The position numbers and the translations under genes were made by a program. Shown here one piece after another: positions 16,615-25,527 of a stretch of DNA of 64,000 nucleotides. Origin of the DNA: an uncultured Lachnospira sp. (GTDB lineage Bacteria > Bacillota > Clostridia > Lachnospirales > Lachnospiraceae); the NCBI GenBank assembly GCA_934343805.1, contig CAKRIN010000005.1, positions 1 to 64,000 on the forward strand, written 5' to 3'. Each line of letters starts with the position of its first letter. The first letter of the stretch is position 1. The notes below the pieces were generated by a model. That model saw only the letters and a list, made by a program, of their open reading frames with translations, was not told the origin of the DNA and did not search any database.

Positions 16615-18942
16615 TTATTTCTTTTTACCAAAGAACTTAGAGAACAGGCCCTTATCTTTAGATGCATCAGAAGAGTTGTCAGAATCTGAATCATTGGCAT
16701 CGCTCTCTTCTGTGAAATTAAATGTTACACCAGTAAGATTAGTGAACTCTATAAGGGTATCATCATATGTTTTTTTTGCGCTGTTATAATCATCCTGATT
16801 AAAGTCACTGCGAGTTGTTTCATAATTAAGCTTGTAGTATGTTTTCGAAAGCGCATTACATATTGAATTACTCTGGATATATACGAAATCCGCTTTTTCA
16901 TACTCTGCCTTTGCAATATCATATGCAAGTTTTAATGAATCTTTTGTTCTTCCACTCGCATCTGAATTGGCTTGTGCTTTGGTAAGCTTATCATTAGCTT
17001 CATTAAGTCTGAAACGTATTTTATTAATATCTTCTTTGGTTTGATTAAGTTTTTTCTGAAGATTCATTTCATTAGCAAGGGAATCTTCAACAGCTTTTTT
17101 CTTTAGCTCTTCCTGGGCAATTGCTTCATCAAGCTGTGCTTTAATCTGAGGAAGATTTTTGGCAGCATTGGCTTGTTCTGTCTGAACTGACTCATAATTT
17201 TTTAAAACTTCTTCGTATTTATCCTTAGCTTTATTAAGAACTGAAACAGAATCTGAATCAAATTCATCAAGTTTTTTTATGTTACTTTTAACATGATCAA
17301 TATCATAGAGTATTTTCTCTGATTTTTTCTTGGCATTTTCATAGTTAATATTAAAAGACGATGTTGATTCTGTAAGTCTGTTATATTCAGCAAGATATGA
17401 ATCAGCTTTTTCCTTGTAATCATTAAATATTTTAAATGCATCAGCTGTTATTTGAGCTTTTTCATCATATTCAGCTTTTGCTTTGTTGACCATTGCGCGT
17501 GATGTATTGTAATTCATTTTGATTGATTCTGAATTCTTGACAGCTTTTTCGTAAGCAGTTTTAAGCTCTGGTATAACCTTTTTACTTTCTTCAAGGTGAA
17601 TTGCAGCATGATCAGTTGTGGCCTTGGCATTATTATAACTAATTTCTGCTCTGTTAATATCATCCTGTAATGATTTTAAACTAAGCTGGTATACGTCATT
17701 ACCATTATTAATATCAAGTTCTGATATAAAAGGTGTTTTTGTAATATTGGACATATCAGAAAGGTCACATTCACTGATTATCACCCTGTTATTACCATCT
17801 TTTTTACATTCACATGAAAAATTATTCCTTACAGGAAGATCATTAATACTATAATTTACAGGAATATAAGATAAACCACCCATACCTCTGAAATTAATGA
17901 TCCAGTCCCCAAATGTGATATCTGTATTACCACAAACATTAAGATTATAGAGAATTAAATCCTTACAATAGTCCTGTACATCAGGGTTATTAATTGTAAA
18001 ATCCTTAGTTGATTCTAATAACTTCTGCTGATTTCGAAGGTTATCAAGAATAGTATCAAATCCATAATTATGCGAATCTCTTCCAGAATCTACCTGATTA
18101 TTATAATTCTTTTCTTTAGCTGCCTCATCATTAATGGCATCCTCATAGTCCTTTTTAGCCTTGTCCAGCTCACTGACGGCATTGTCATATGCTTCTTTCG
18201 CAGCATTTTCAGATGATACAGCTTCTTCATAAGCTGGTTTAAGCCTGTTCTGTGATTCAATAATCTTATCATAAGCAACTTTTTTGATTGTTTCTTCAGA
18301 ACGTTTCTGTTCATAATCAGCTTTCTTTTCAGCTTCTTCAGCTTCAGCTTTTTCAAGCATGCTTTTTCTTCCAGAAATAAGTGACATATTCTTGTCATAC
18401 TCTTCCTGTAATTCCTGAATTGCAGTTACTGAATCAGAATATTGTTTTTGTAATTCTGCAAGAGCAGCTTTTTGTTCATCAATTTTGCCCTGCGAATTAT
18501 CAGCAGCACCAAGATACTGCTCATAAGAAGCCTTTGCTTCATTTAATTCAGAAGTGGCTTTGTTTATATTATCTTTAAAAGCATCCGCCTTCTTTTTTTC
18601 ATCATAGAAATCATTACCAAGCTTTATAGTAACTTCTTTAGCCTGGGAATATATTTCAGATGCCTCTTTTGAAGTATTCTTGGCTGTAATGATATCTTCA
18701 TTAATCTGCTCGAGAGAAGCATTTGCTTTATTTAATTCTACTTTTATAAGATCAACAGACAATATAAGTTCATGAAGTCCGGAATGATCATCAGATGTTG
18801 TGACTACGCAAGAATCGTAAGCTTCCTTAGCTGCATCAAGCTTTTTCTTGCTTTCGGTTATATTCTGCTTTAGAACAGATAAATGATTTTTGGCTTTAGC
18901 AACATCTTTTTCTGCTTTTGTTATAATAGCGAAATTGTTCAT
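16615..18942 (-). CDS. Large cytoplasmic coiled-coil protein of unknown function
   Basis: 775 residues from ATG 18942 (AGAGGG RBS). Residues about 5-280 and 440-730 are long Ala/Lys/Glu heptad-rich coiled coils. Between them (about 290-420) is a compact, less charged segment with several Cys and aromatic residues (FGDWIINFRGMGGLSYIPVNY), probably a folded domain. The C-terminus is a Ser/Asp linker followed by GLFSKFFGKKK, a short amphipathic basic tail that could touch the membrane. There is no signal peptide. The layout recalls SMC-hinge or surface-exclusion SEC10-like coiled coils but has no ATPase heads. Function is unknown. Confidence 0.8.
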   Translation of the reverse strand: MNNFAIITKAEKDVAKAKNHLSVLKQNITESKKKLDAAKEAYDSCVVTTSDDHSGLHELILSVDLIKVELNKANASLEQINEDIITAKNTSKEASEIYSQAKEVTIKLGNDFYDEKKKADAFKDNINKATSELNEAKASYEQYLGAADNSQGKIDEQKAALAELQKQYSDSVTAIQELQEEYDKNMSLISGRKSMLEKAEAEEAEKKADYEQKRSEETIKKVAYDKIIESQNRLKPAYEEAVSSENAAKEAYDNAVSELDKAKKDYEDAINDEAAKEKNYNNQVDSGRDSHNYGFDTILDNLRNQQKLLESTKDFTINNPDVQDYCKDLILYNLNVCGNTDITFGDWIINFRGMGGLSYIPVNYSINDLPVRNNFSCECKKDGNNRVIISECDLSDMSNITKTPFISELDINNGNDVYQLSLKSLQDDINRAEISYNNAKATTDHAAIHLEESKKVIPELKTAYEKAVKNSESIKMNYNTSRAMVNKAKAEYDEKAQITADAFKIFNDYKEKADSYLAEYNRLTESTSSFNINYENAKKKSEKILYDIDHVKSNIKKLDEFDSDSVSVLNKAKDKYEEVLKNYESVQTEQANAAKNLPQIKAQLDEAIAQEELKKKAVEDSLANEMNLQKKLNQTKEDINKIRFRLNEANDKLTKAQANSDASGRTKDSLKLAYDIAKAEYEKADFVYIQSNSICNALSKTYYKLNYETTRSDFNQDDYNSAKKTYDDTLIEFTNLTGVTFNFTEESDANDSDSDNSSDASKDKGLFSKFFGKKK

Positions 18943-18979
18943 AGAAAACACCCTCTTTAACAATTATTTTCAGGTAATA

Positions 18980-20155
18980 TTAGTGTGCTGATATAAGTGC
19001 ATCAGCTAAATCCTCTAATTGAGGAATATCCTTTTCTTTTAAAGTCGATTTAATAGTTACAACGGGTTCTATTACAGTTATATTCTTCATACTGTCAAGT
19101 ATTCCACGCATTGTTTTAGCTGCAGTCGGAGCCCATGATCCATTTTCGATGAGAGCTACTTTTCTGTTTTGGTAAGCTTTTGACTGGAGATGATGGAGAA
19201 AATCCTGCATAACAGGAAACACACCAGCATCATAACTTGCAGCAGCAAGCACCATTCTGTCATATCTGAAAGCATCTTCTACCGCTTCTGCAATATCACA
19301 TCTTGAAAGATCTGTGATAACAACATTTTCTTCACCCTTATCACGCAGAATCTGTGCAAAATGTTCTGCAGCAGCTGCTGTATTACCATGTATAGATGCA
19401 TATGCTATAAATACACCTGTTGATTCAGGCTTATAGCTGCTCCATGTATTGTATAAATCAATATAATAACTAAGATTATCAGATAATACAGGTCCATGTA
19501 AAGGACAGATTGTTTTGATATCAAGAGCTGCAGCCTTTTTTAGAAGGGCCTGAACAGGTGTACCATATTTTCCTACTATATTAAAGTAATATCTGCGTGC
19601 TTCACATGCCCAGTCAGCTTCTGTGCCGGTAAGAGATAAGGCTCCAAATTTACCAAATCCATCTGCTGAGAATAGTATTTTTTCAGTGCTTTCATAAGTA
19701 ACCATAACTTCAGGCCAGTGAACCATAGGTGCCATTACAAAGTTAAGATTATGAGATCCGGTTGAAAGTGAATCACCTTCTTTTACAATAAGTGTATTCT
19801 TAATTGCAATACTGTCAAAGAACTGATCTATCATTACAAATGTTTTGGAATTACCAACAACTGTAACTTCAGGATATAATTCCAGTAATCTTGCAAGGCT
19901 TCCTGCATGATCAGGTTCCATATGCTGGACAACTACATAATCAAGATCCCTTCCATTAAGTTCACTGACAAGATTGTCTTCCCATTCTTTCATTCCTCTT
20001 TTGTCAACAGTATCCATTAAGACTGTTTTTTCATCAAGAATCAGATATGAATTGTAAGATACACCTTCTGGAACCGGATACTGGCTTTCAAATAAATCTA
20101 TTGTTGTATCATCAACACCAATATATTTCACATAATCTGAAATATTAAATTTCAT
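18980..20155 (-). CDS. FprA-type flavo-diiron protein
   Basis: 391 residues. An N-terminal metallo-beta-lactamase-like diiron domain has H78-x-E80-x-D82-H83 (HMEPDHAG), and a C-terminal flavodoxin domain begins near residue 250 (GVFIAYASIHGNTAAAAEHF). FprA proteins reduce oxygen to water or nitric oxide to nitrous oxide using electrons from rubredoxin or F420 and protect anaerobes. RBS AGAGAGG precedes ATG 20155. The gene is divergent from the iron alcohol dehydrogenase, 260 bp away. No rubredoxin domain is fused. Confidence 0.94.
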   Translation of the reverse strand: MKFNISDYVKYIGVDDTTIDLFESQYPVPEGVSYNSYLILDEKTVLMDTVDKRGMKEWEDNLVSELNGRDLDYVVVQHMEPDHAGSLARLLELYPEVTVVGNSKTFVMIDQFFDSIAIKNTLIVKEGDSLSTGSHNLNFVMAPMVHWPEVMVTYESTEKILFSADGFGKFGALSLTGTEADWACEARRYYFNIVGKYGTPVQALLKKAAALDIKTICPLHGPVLSDNLSYYIDLYNTWSSYKPESTGVFIAYASIHGNTAAAAEHFAQILRDKGEENVVITDLSRCDIAEAVEDAFRYDRMVLAAASYDAGVFPVMQDFLHHLQSKAYQNRKVALIENGSWAPTAAKTMRGILDSMKNITVIEPVVTIKSTLKEKDIPQLEDLADALISAH

Positions 20156-20338
20156 AAATTATCCTCTCTTTCTGTTTTTAACATATATATAAATGTTAGT
20201 CATCCTTATAGTACAATTTGTTATTATTATAACATTTAATTTAAAGATAAAAAAGGGGCAGATATACTATTATTTTTCTCGATTTTTTGTTGAACATGTC
20301 TGAATTAATAAATTATTGTTTTTTTATTAATCAAATGC

Positions 20339-20367
20339 TTGTTATAAAAATTCAAGAGTGTTAAAAT
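20339..20367 (+). promoter_or_regulatory. Sigma-A-type promoter of the alcohol dehydrogenase gene
   Basis: TTGTTA, 17 bp, TAAAAT, 49 bp before the ATG. The TTGTTAT...ATTCAA region at the -35 faintly resembles a Rex (NADH-responsive) operator, which would suit a fermentative dehydrogenase, but the right half is poor. Confidence 0.45.
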
Positions 20368-20415
20368 AAAAATAACTTTTAAAAGTGAACAATTTTATAT
20401 TATGGAGGCGTTTTT

Positions 20416-21564
20416 ATGGCACAGAGATTTATTTTGAACGGAACTTCTTATCATGGAGCTGGTGCAATTAAAGAAATTGCAACAGAAGTTAAGTCCAGGG
20501 GATTTAAGAAAGCTTTTGTGTGTTCAGATCCTGACCTTGTAAAGTTTGGAGTAACAGATAAGGTGCTTTCAGTACTAAAAGATAATGGCTTGGACTATGA
20601 ATTATATTCTAATATCAAGCCTAATCCGACGATTGAGAATGTTCAGACTGGAGTTGAAAGCTTTAAAAAAGCTGGAACAGATTACCTTATTGCAATTGGT
20701 GGAGGTTCATCAATGGATACAGCCAAAGCAATTGGTATTATAATTAATAATCCTGAATTTGCTGATGTAAGAAGTCTTGAGGGTGTTGCGGACACCAAGA
20801 AACCATCAGTTCCTATTATTGCTGTTCCAACTACTGCAGGTACTGCAGCTGAGGTTACTATTAATTATGTAATTACTGATGCCCAGAAGAATCGAAAGAT
20901 GGTATGTGTAGATCCACATGATATCCCTGTAGTTGCTGTTGTTGATCCTGATATGATGTCAAGTATGCCTAAGGGACTTACTGCTGCAACAGGTATGGAT
21001 GCACTTACGCATGCAATTGAAGGCTATATTACAGCGGGGGCATGGGAGTTATCAGATATGTTCCATCTTAAGGCTATTGAGATTATTTCTAAGAGTCTTA
21101 GAGGTGCGGTTGACAATACACCAGAAGGAAGAGAAGGAATGGCTTTAGGTCAATACATAGCTGGTATGGGATTTTCTAATGTAGGCCTTGGAATAGTTCA
21201 TTCAATGGCTCATCCACTTGGAGCGCTTTATGATACACCACATGGTGTTGCTAATGCTATCATTCTTCCAACAGGTATGGAATATAATGCTCCGGCAACA
21301 GGAGAAAAGTATCGTGATATTGCTAAGGCCATGGGTGTTGATGGAACAGAAAAGATGACACAGGATGAATATAGAAAAGCTGCTATAGATGCTGTTAAGA
21401 AACTTGCTTCTGATGTAGGAATTCCAGCTAATCTTAAGGATATTGTCAAGCCAGAGGATATTCCATTCCTTGCACAGTCTGCATATGATGATGCATGCCG
21501 TCCTGGCAATCCAAGAGAAACAAGTGTTGAAGAGATTACAGAGCTTTACAAGAGTCTCCTTTAA
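20416..21564 (+). CDS. Iron-containing alcohol dehydrogenase (lactaldehyde reductase FucO-like)
   Basis: 382-residue group III alcohol dehydrogenase. The NAD(P)-binding GGGSSMDTAKA lies near residue 95, and metal ligands fall in MDALTHAIE and in HSMAHPLGALYDTPHG. The type reduces an aldehyde such as lactaldehyde or acetaldehyde with NADH, and the closest resemblance is to lactaldehyde:propanediol oxidoreductase. That would fit use of rhamnose, a component of pectin, but no rhamnose or fucose genes are adjacent. RBS ATGGAGG, ATG 20416; single-gene unit with its own promoter and terminator. Confidence 0.92.
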   Translation: MAQRFILNGTSYHGAGAIKEIATEVKSRGFKKAFVCSDPDLVKFGVTDKVLSVLKDNGLDYELYSNIKPNPTIENVQTGVESFKKAGTDYLIAIGGGSSMDTAKAIGIIINNPEFADVRSLEGVADTKKPSVPIIAVPTTAGTAAEVTINYVITDAQKNRKMVCVDPHDIPVVAVVDPDMMSSMPKGLTAATGMDALTHAIEGYITAGAWELSDMFHLKAIEIISKSLRGAVDNTPEGREGMALGQYIAGMGFSNVGLGIVHSMAHPLGALYDTPHGVANAIILPTGMEYNAPATGEKYRDIAKAMGVDGTEKMTQDEYRKAAIDAVKKLASDVGIPANLKDIVKPEDIPFLAQSAYDDACRPGNPRETSVEEITELYKSLL

Positions 21565-21583
21565 TATTTAATTACATTTAACA

Positions 21584-21632
21584 AAAGCCGTTACATTAAC
21601 CATTTATGTGATTATTGTAACGGCTTTATTCT
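21584..21632. terminator. Bidirectional terminator between alcohol dehydrogenase and thioesterase
   Basis: Perfect 12-bp stem AAAGCCGTTACA (21584-21595) with TGTAACGGCTTT (21616-21627), T-rich on both sides, between convergent genes. Confidence 0.85.
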
Positions 21633-21639
21633 TTGACTA

Positions 21640-22065
21640 TTATTTATTATTGTCGGTCATTTCAATAAATATTTGATTTATTTCTGGAAATTCTTTTTTT
21701 ATTGAAATTGGACGACCATTAGAATCAAGAAAACAATGCTGGCTTTCTCCAGTACATCTTATTTCTCCTGTCTTTTCGTCTTTAACAGTATATTCAATTG
21801 TTATTTTAATTCCATTATATTTGATTATATTTACTTCAATTAATACTGTATCATAATAATATGTCATTGACTTGTATTGTGCCTGTACGCTAAGAACAGG
21901 GCTTATTATCCCACACTCTTCCATTTTCTTATATCCAAAACCATTTTCTTCTAACATATATGATCTTGCTTCTTCAAACCATCTTATATAATTAGAATGG
22001 TGGACAATTCCCATCTGATCTGTTTCATAGTATTGAACAAGATGTTTATAGGGTTTGTTAATCAT
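21640..22065 (-). CDS. Acyl-CoA thioesterase, 4HBT/YbgC-like hotdog protein
   Basis: 141 residues with a single hotdog fold. The active-site segment YYETDQMGIVHHSNYIRWFEEAR at about 13-35 contains the catalytic Asp of the 4-hydroxybenzoyl-CoA thioesterase group. It would hydrolyse acyl-CoA to free acid and CoA in the cytoplasm; chain length is not predictable. It lies 51 bp downstream of the recombinase gene on the same strand and converges on the alcohol dehydrogenase. Confidence 0.9.
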   Translation of the reverse strand: MINKPYKHLVQYYETDQMGIVHHSNYIRWFEEARSYMLEENGFGYKKMEECGIISPVLSVQAQYKSMTYYYDTVLIEVNIIKYNGIKITIEYTVKDEKTGEIRCTGESQHCFLDSNGRPISIKKEFPEINQIFIEMTDNNK

Positions 22066-22116
22066 TATTATTCCTTCTTTCCTATCTTTTATGGTAAATG
22101 TTTATTAATTATAGTT

Positions 22117-23049
22117 TTAATGCATATCTGTTGTCAAATTATGCATATTAACAGAAATTATATTGTAATCCGCAGCTACATTAATAACATCTTTTGCAAC
22201 TATTTTATCATAGCGGTTCATCCATTTTCCAGTTACTCCTGTATATGCAGCCACATCTTCTTTTTTAGCACCACCAATAAGCATGTAACTTATGGCTGCA
22301 TGTCTTAAAGTCTGCATGGTATAATGTTTTCTTAGTTTGTTTTTTTTAATAAGATTATTAGAATATGATTCCAGAAGTCTTTCAGTATCTCGCATTTTAA
22401 TTCTGTTTTTTCTTATATTGAGAAATATTGCACCAGATGTGATGCTGTTAGCAATAAGATATTTATCAAGTAACTCAGCAATATCGTCAGGGATAATTAT
22501 AAACCTTGATATATGATTTTTGGGTGGCATATTAAAGCATAACCTGCCTTCATTATCAGTGCATATGAATTCTTTATTAAGACTGCATATTTCCTGGTTA
22601 GTTAATCCCATCTTTATAACGAGTGAAAATATTAAAAATGCTTTAAAATCGTTTTTAGCTAATGCTTCAGATAACAGATTATCAATTTCTTTAACTGTTG
22701 GTATGGCATCTTTTGACAAAATCTTATCCTGTTCTGGAAGAGACATTCCTTCAAAATGATTTTTATATTTGTTTCCATGGTTAACAGTGTATGTTTCTAT
22801 AAATGTACAGATGGATCTCATGACAGATAATCTCATAACAGCTGTGTTATATGATAAACGATTATTATTAACTAGTTCTATAAGATTGGAGTAGTAGCTG
22901 ACAGCCTCTTTTCTTGTTAATTTCATAGGATCATGACCTGTAAATTTGTCAAAATTCTTTATTACATTCCAATATTCTTTTCTTGTCCTTGCAGAAAGAT
23001 TTGTCTGGAAATAAATCCATATTTCATTCTGAAATTTATTAGATATCAT
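22117..23049 (-). CDS. Tyrosine recombinase/integrase-like protein with altered active site
   Basis: 310 residues: N-terminal SAM-like core-binding domain (about 5-105) and a C-terminal catalytic-type domain. The usual motifs align but are altered. GLRxxE reads GLTNQEI, so the first catalytic Arg is Thr. HxLRH reads MQTLRHAAIS, keeping Arg and the second His but losing the first. The GH motif reads TGVTGKW. The nucleophile is probably the Tyr in NRYDKIV near the C-terminus. Its position beside rep suggests a Xer-like dimer-resolution role, yet the lost residues may mean weak or no cleavage and instead DNA binding. It is divergent from rep. Confidence 0.8.
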   Translation of the reverse strand: MISNKFQNEIWIYFQTNLSARTRKEYWNVIKNFDKFTGHDPMKLTRKEAVSYYSNLIELVNNNRLSYNTAVMRLSVMRSICTFIETYTVNHGNKYKNHFEGMSLPEQDKILSKDAIPTVKEIDNLLSEALAKNDFKAFLIFSLVIKMGLTNQEICSLNKEFICTDNEGRLCFNMPPKNHISRFIIIPDDIAELLDKYLIANSITSGAIFLNIRKNRIKMRDTERLLESYSNNLIKKNKLRKHYTMQTLRHAAISYMLIGGAKKEDVAAYTGVTGKWMNRYDKIVAKDVINVAADYNIISVNMHNLTTDMH

Positions 23050-23304
23050 ATGTTCTCTCCTTGAATTAGAAGTCTTTTCTTAAATTCTACATCATATGAC
23101 GCCATATGTCTACATATAACCCCTAAAATCCCATCCACCACACATATATAAAATTTTATAAAAATAGTTAAAGAAACCCAGAGCACAAGCCACTTTTACT
23201 TACTATGACGACATATGTATTAACCGAACCAAACAAAAACCACTCTCCACACTTCAACAAAAGCAAAAATAATTAAGAAAGGCTTCCTGGCTGGCGCCAT
23301 ATTT

Positions 23305-23317
23305 TGAACTCAGTTCA
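23305..23317. promoter_or_regulatory. TGAACTNAGTTCA site upstream of rep promoter
   Basis: Perfect TGAACTCAGTTCA, identical to copies in the parA upstream array, ending 3 bp before the -35 of the rep promoter. Likely bound by the partition protein. Confidence 0.75.
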
Positions 23318-23320
23318 TAT

Positions 23321-23349
23321 TTGATTTTTATGTCGATTAAAAGTATAAT
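23321..23349 (+). promoter_or_regulatory. Rep gene promoter
   Basis: TTGATT, 17 bp, TATAAT, 29 bp before the ATG at 23378. Confidence 0.65.
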
Positions 23350-23377
23350 ATAATAAAATTTTTTCGAAGGAGATATC

Positions 23378-24775
23378 ATGGAACAGTATTCTAGACGATT
23401 TATAGAAGAACTGGCAAAACATATCAATTCAGATATTCTTGATTTCTTTAATAAAAAGAAGTCGCTTATGAACTTCCCTACTGACAATGTAGCTGAACTT
23501 ATTGATGAAACACTTATGGAATATCTTGAAGGCAAAACCAGCCGTGAAGATTTAATGCCAATTATTAATAAGATAAAAAAGTCTCGTCTGCAAAAGCGTG
23601 CAAGATGGTTTAAGACATATAATAATGATATTGACAATATGAGCATTGATGATCCTAAACATCCATTAGCAAATTTTATTGCAATGGCCAGATCATTAAG
23701 ACCTGATGAGTATGCAAAACTCTATGGCGATAAAGAACTTGACGATATTATACTAGATAAGAAAAATGCTGTTAATGAATGGAAGAATAATTCCCAGAGT
23801 CTGCTTATTGATTTCCCTGGCCTATACTCTTTCACTAATAATTCAATTTATAATTCGCTGAAGAATGATCTTATTATTAGTGCCTGGAAATATATTGAAA
23901 AAGAGCTTGCCGGAAACATTGATTCCTACTTGAGAATGTATCCTGTTGATCTTGTGGATAAGCCATTGTTCAGTCCATCTTCTTTTACTCTTATGATGGA
24001 AACAGCTTCCAACAATCTTTTAAAAGAAATAATTACTGATGAAGATGGTGATGAATTACTGGAGGTAACTGTTGACAATGGTAAACTTACCCCTCCTAAG
24101 TCGATGGATACAGACGACCTCAAGCTTGTTAATGCATTTATCTCTAATATTAACATGCAGGAGTTTTCTAAAGAAAAATCTGTAATTGTTGATCTTAATA
24201 CTCTTGGTAAAGAAGTTGTTAATTACCATGTTGGAAAGAATGTTCTCAATAAGATAAGTAATTCCTGTCGTAAACTTGTCGAATACAATTTTTCATACGA
24301 GGCTGAAGGCAGTAAAATATATTTCAACTTATTTGATAATATTGTGATTAAAGAAGATGCTGAAAGACCTTATGCTATTGCTCAATTTGGTGAAATATTA
24401 AGTAATGCCATTATTCAGAAAAAGCTTATATCTATTACTTCTGCTTCCTATGATGTTCTGGATAATAATCTTTCCAAGATAATATGTTATGCTATTAAGC
24501 GTGAGCAGATTGCTAATCAGGAAACAAGAGTTAATGAATATAGTTATACCTATTTTCAGAAGATTGTCAGATTTAAGCTGAAGAATAAGAAGAAGAACCT
24601 GCAGCTGATTCAGGAAAGTCTGCAGGAGTTTGTTGACAATCATATAGCAATTGAGAAGTTTGAATTAAAGAATGGTGTTTTCATCATTACGTTTCTTCCA
24701 CTATCTGATGCGGAGATTGAGGATCTTAATTCTGATAATGATAAATCACTGTTAGTTGATAATCTTGATATTTAA
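23378..24775 (+). CDS. Probable replication initiator protein (Rep_3/RepB-like)
   Basis: 465 residues, ATG after GAAGGAG. The N-terminal 200 residues are helical and unassigned. Residues about 245-460 have the rhythm of a two-winged-helix plasmid initiator: LKLVNAFISNI, then IYFNLFDNIVI, a second unit AQFGEILSNAIIQKKLISIT, SKIICYAIKREQIA, and a final strand pair ending ITFLPLSDAEIE. I assign it by this pattern together with its place next to an iteron tract and parAB, not by a firm motif. It would bind the iterons and open the origin. It is larger than classic Rep_3 proteins (about 300), as seen for chromid-type replicons. Transcribed toward the iterons, with its own terminator. Confidence 0.6.
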   Translation: MEQYSRRFIEELAKHINSDILDFFNKKKSLMNFPTDNVAELIDETLMEYLEGKTSREDLMPIINKIKKSRLQKRARWFKTYNNDIDNMSIDDPKHPLANFIAMARSLRPDEYAKLYGDKELDDIILDKKNAVNEWKNNSQSLLIDFPGLYSFTNNSIYNSLKNDLIISAWKYIEKELAGNIDSYLRMYPVDLVDKPLFSPSSFTLMMETASNNLLKEIITDEDGDELLEVTVDNGKLTPPKSMDTDDLKLVNAFISNINMQEFSKEKSVIVDLNTLGKEVVNYHVGKNVLNKISNSCRKLVEYNFSYEAEGSKIYFNLFDNIVIKEDAERPYAIAQFGEILSNAIIQKKLISITSASYDVLDNNLSKIICYAIKREQIANQETRVNEYSYTYFQKIVRFKLKNKKKNLQLIQESLQEFVDNHIAIEKFELKNGVFIITFLPLSDAEIEDLNSDNDKSLLVDNLDI

Positions 24776-24833
24776 TTGAATATATTTATTGTTGTCTACA
24801 TTTTTATTGTTGGAATTCTAATGTAGAATAGTT

Positions 24834-24868
24834 AAGGATAATCAAATTTTTTTGGTTATCCTTTTTTT
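24834..24868 (+). terminator. Terminator of the rep gene
   Basis: AAGGATAATCAAA and TTTGGTTATCCTT form a 13-bp stem followed by a T run, 59 bp after the stop codon. Confidence 0.85.
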
Positions 24869-25527
24869 GTATGGCGAATTTACTGAATTTAGGAATATTT
24901 TGTCGTTTTTTTTTATATTTTAATATAAATAATGCGAGCTACTCCCCTATTTATGCGTTTTTTAATATTTTTATCTTTTTCTTACAACTATTTTAATATC
25001 CTACCGGAAAAAAATGTAGATATTTTTGGAGTAAATCAGTTATTACTCAGCCTTAAAATGTAGATATTTTTAGAGTAAATAACTTAAATGTAGACTATTT
25101 TGGAGTAAATTTAATGATTTTTTATGTTTTTTTGCCGCATATATATGTCTATTAATATATTTATGTGCTTTATAGAATACTTTTTCTACATTTTTTCTAT
25201 CTGAAATTTTGTTCTATGTCTACATTTTTGGCTTAAATACTAGATTTCTTTAAATTATATGCTTTGTAACAAGATATTAACATCCTAAATGTAGATAATT
25301 TCGGAGTAAATTACACAATATATGCTTTTTTACGTCTACAAAAAAAAATTACATAAAATTTCGTAGATAAATTTAGAGTAAAATAGCCCATTTTCAAAAA
25401 AAAGTAGATATTTCTAGAGTAAAAGTATGATATTTTGTAGTGTTTGAAGTCATATTCAGAGTAAATATGGTAATTTGATTTACATTGAAAATACTGTTAA
25501 ATTATGGACTAAAAGGGGGTGATGTGC
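24869..25527. other. Probable replication origin (AT-rich, iteron-bearing)
   Basis: About 660 bp without genes between the rep terminator and the second origin-linked gene. It has very high A+T, long T and A runs, and six clear plus one degenerate iterons in the right two-thirds. AT-rich stretches at about 24870-25010 and 25112-25285 are candidate unwinding regions. I found no clear DnaA box TTATCCACA in it. Confidence 0.7.
25012..25466 (+). repeat. Iteron array (25-bp direct repeats)
   Basis: Direct repeats with consensus GTAGATATTTTTGGAGTAAA, preceded by AAAT in the best copies. They lie at 25012-25036, 25056-25080, 25086-25110, 25287-25311, 25359-25383 and 25400-25424, with a degenerate copy ending GAGTAAAT at 25442-25466. 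Starts are 44, 30, 201, 72, 41 and 42 bp apart. All face the same way. Inverted partial matches (TCTACATTTTT) occur near 25185 and 25219. Direct repeats of this kind are initiator binding sites. Confidence 0.85.

Larger units (their letters stand above)
23050..23377. other. Recombinase-rep divergent intergenic region
   Basis: 328 bp. It contains CATATGACGCCATATG (inverted CATATG arms) near 23092 and a related ATGACGACATATG near 23202, which could be recombinase-binding sites or a resolution site. It also holds the TGAACTCAGTTCA operator and the rep promoter at its right end. No ORF is convincing. Confidence 0.5.

Noticed and set aside
20339-20357. Rex operator at the alcohol dehydrogenase promoter
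   Set aside because: The right half-site is poor, so it is not called as a site.
23254-23646. 130-codon minus-strand ORF at the rep start
   Set aside because: Covers the rep promoter and rep coding sequence in antisense, no RBS.
25012-25466. CRISPR array
   Set aside because: The repeats are degenerate and unevenly spaced, there are no cas genes, and the context is a replication origin.
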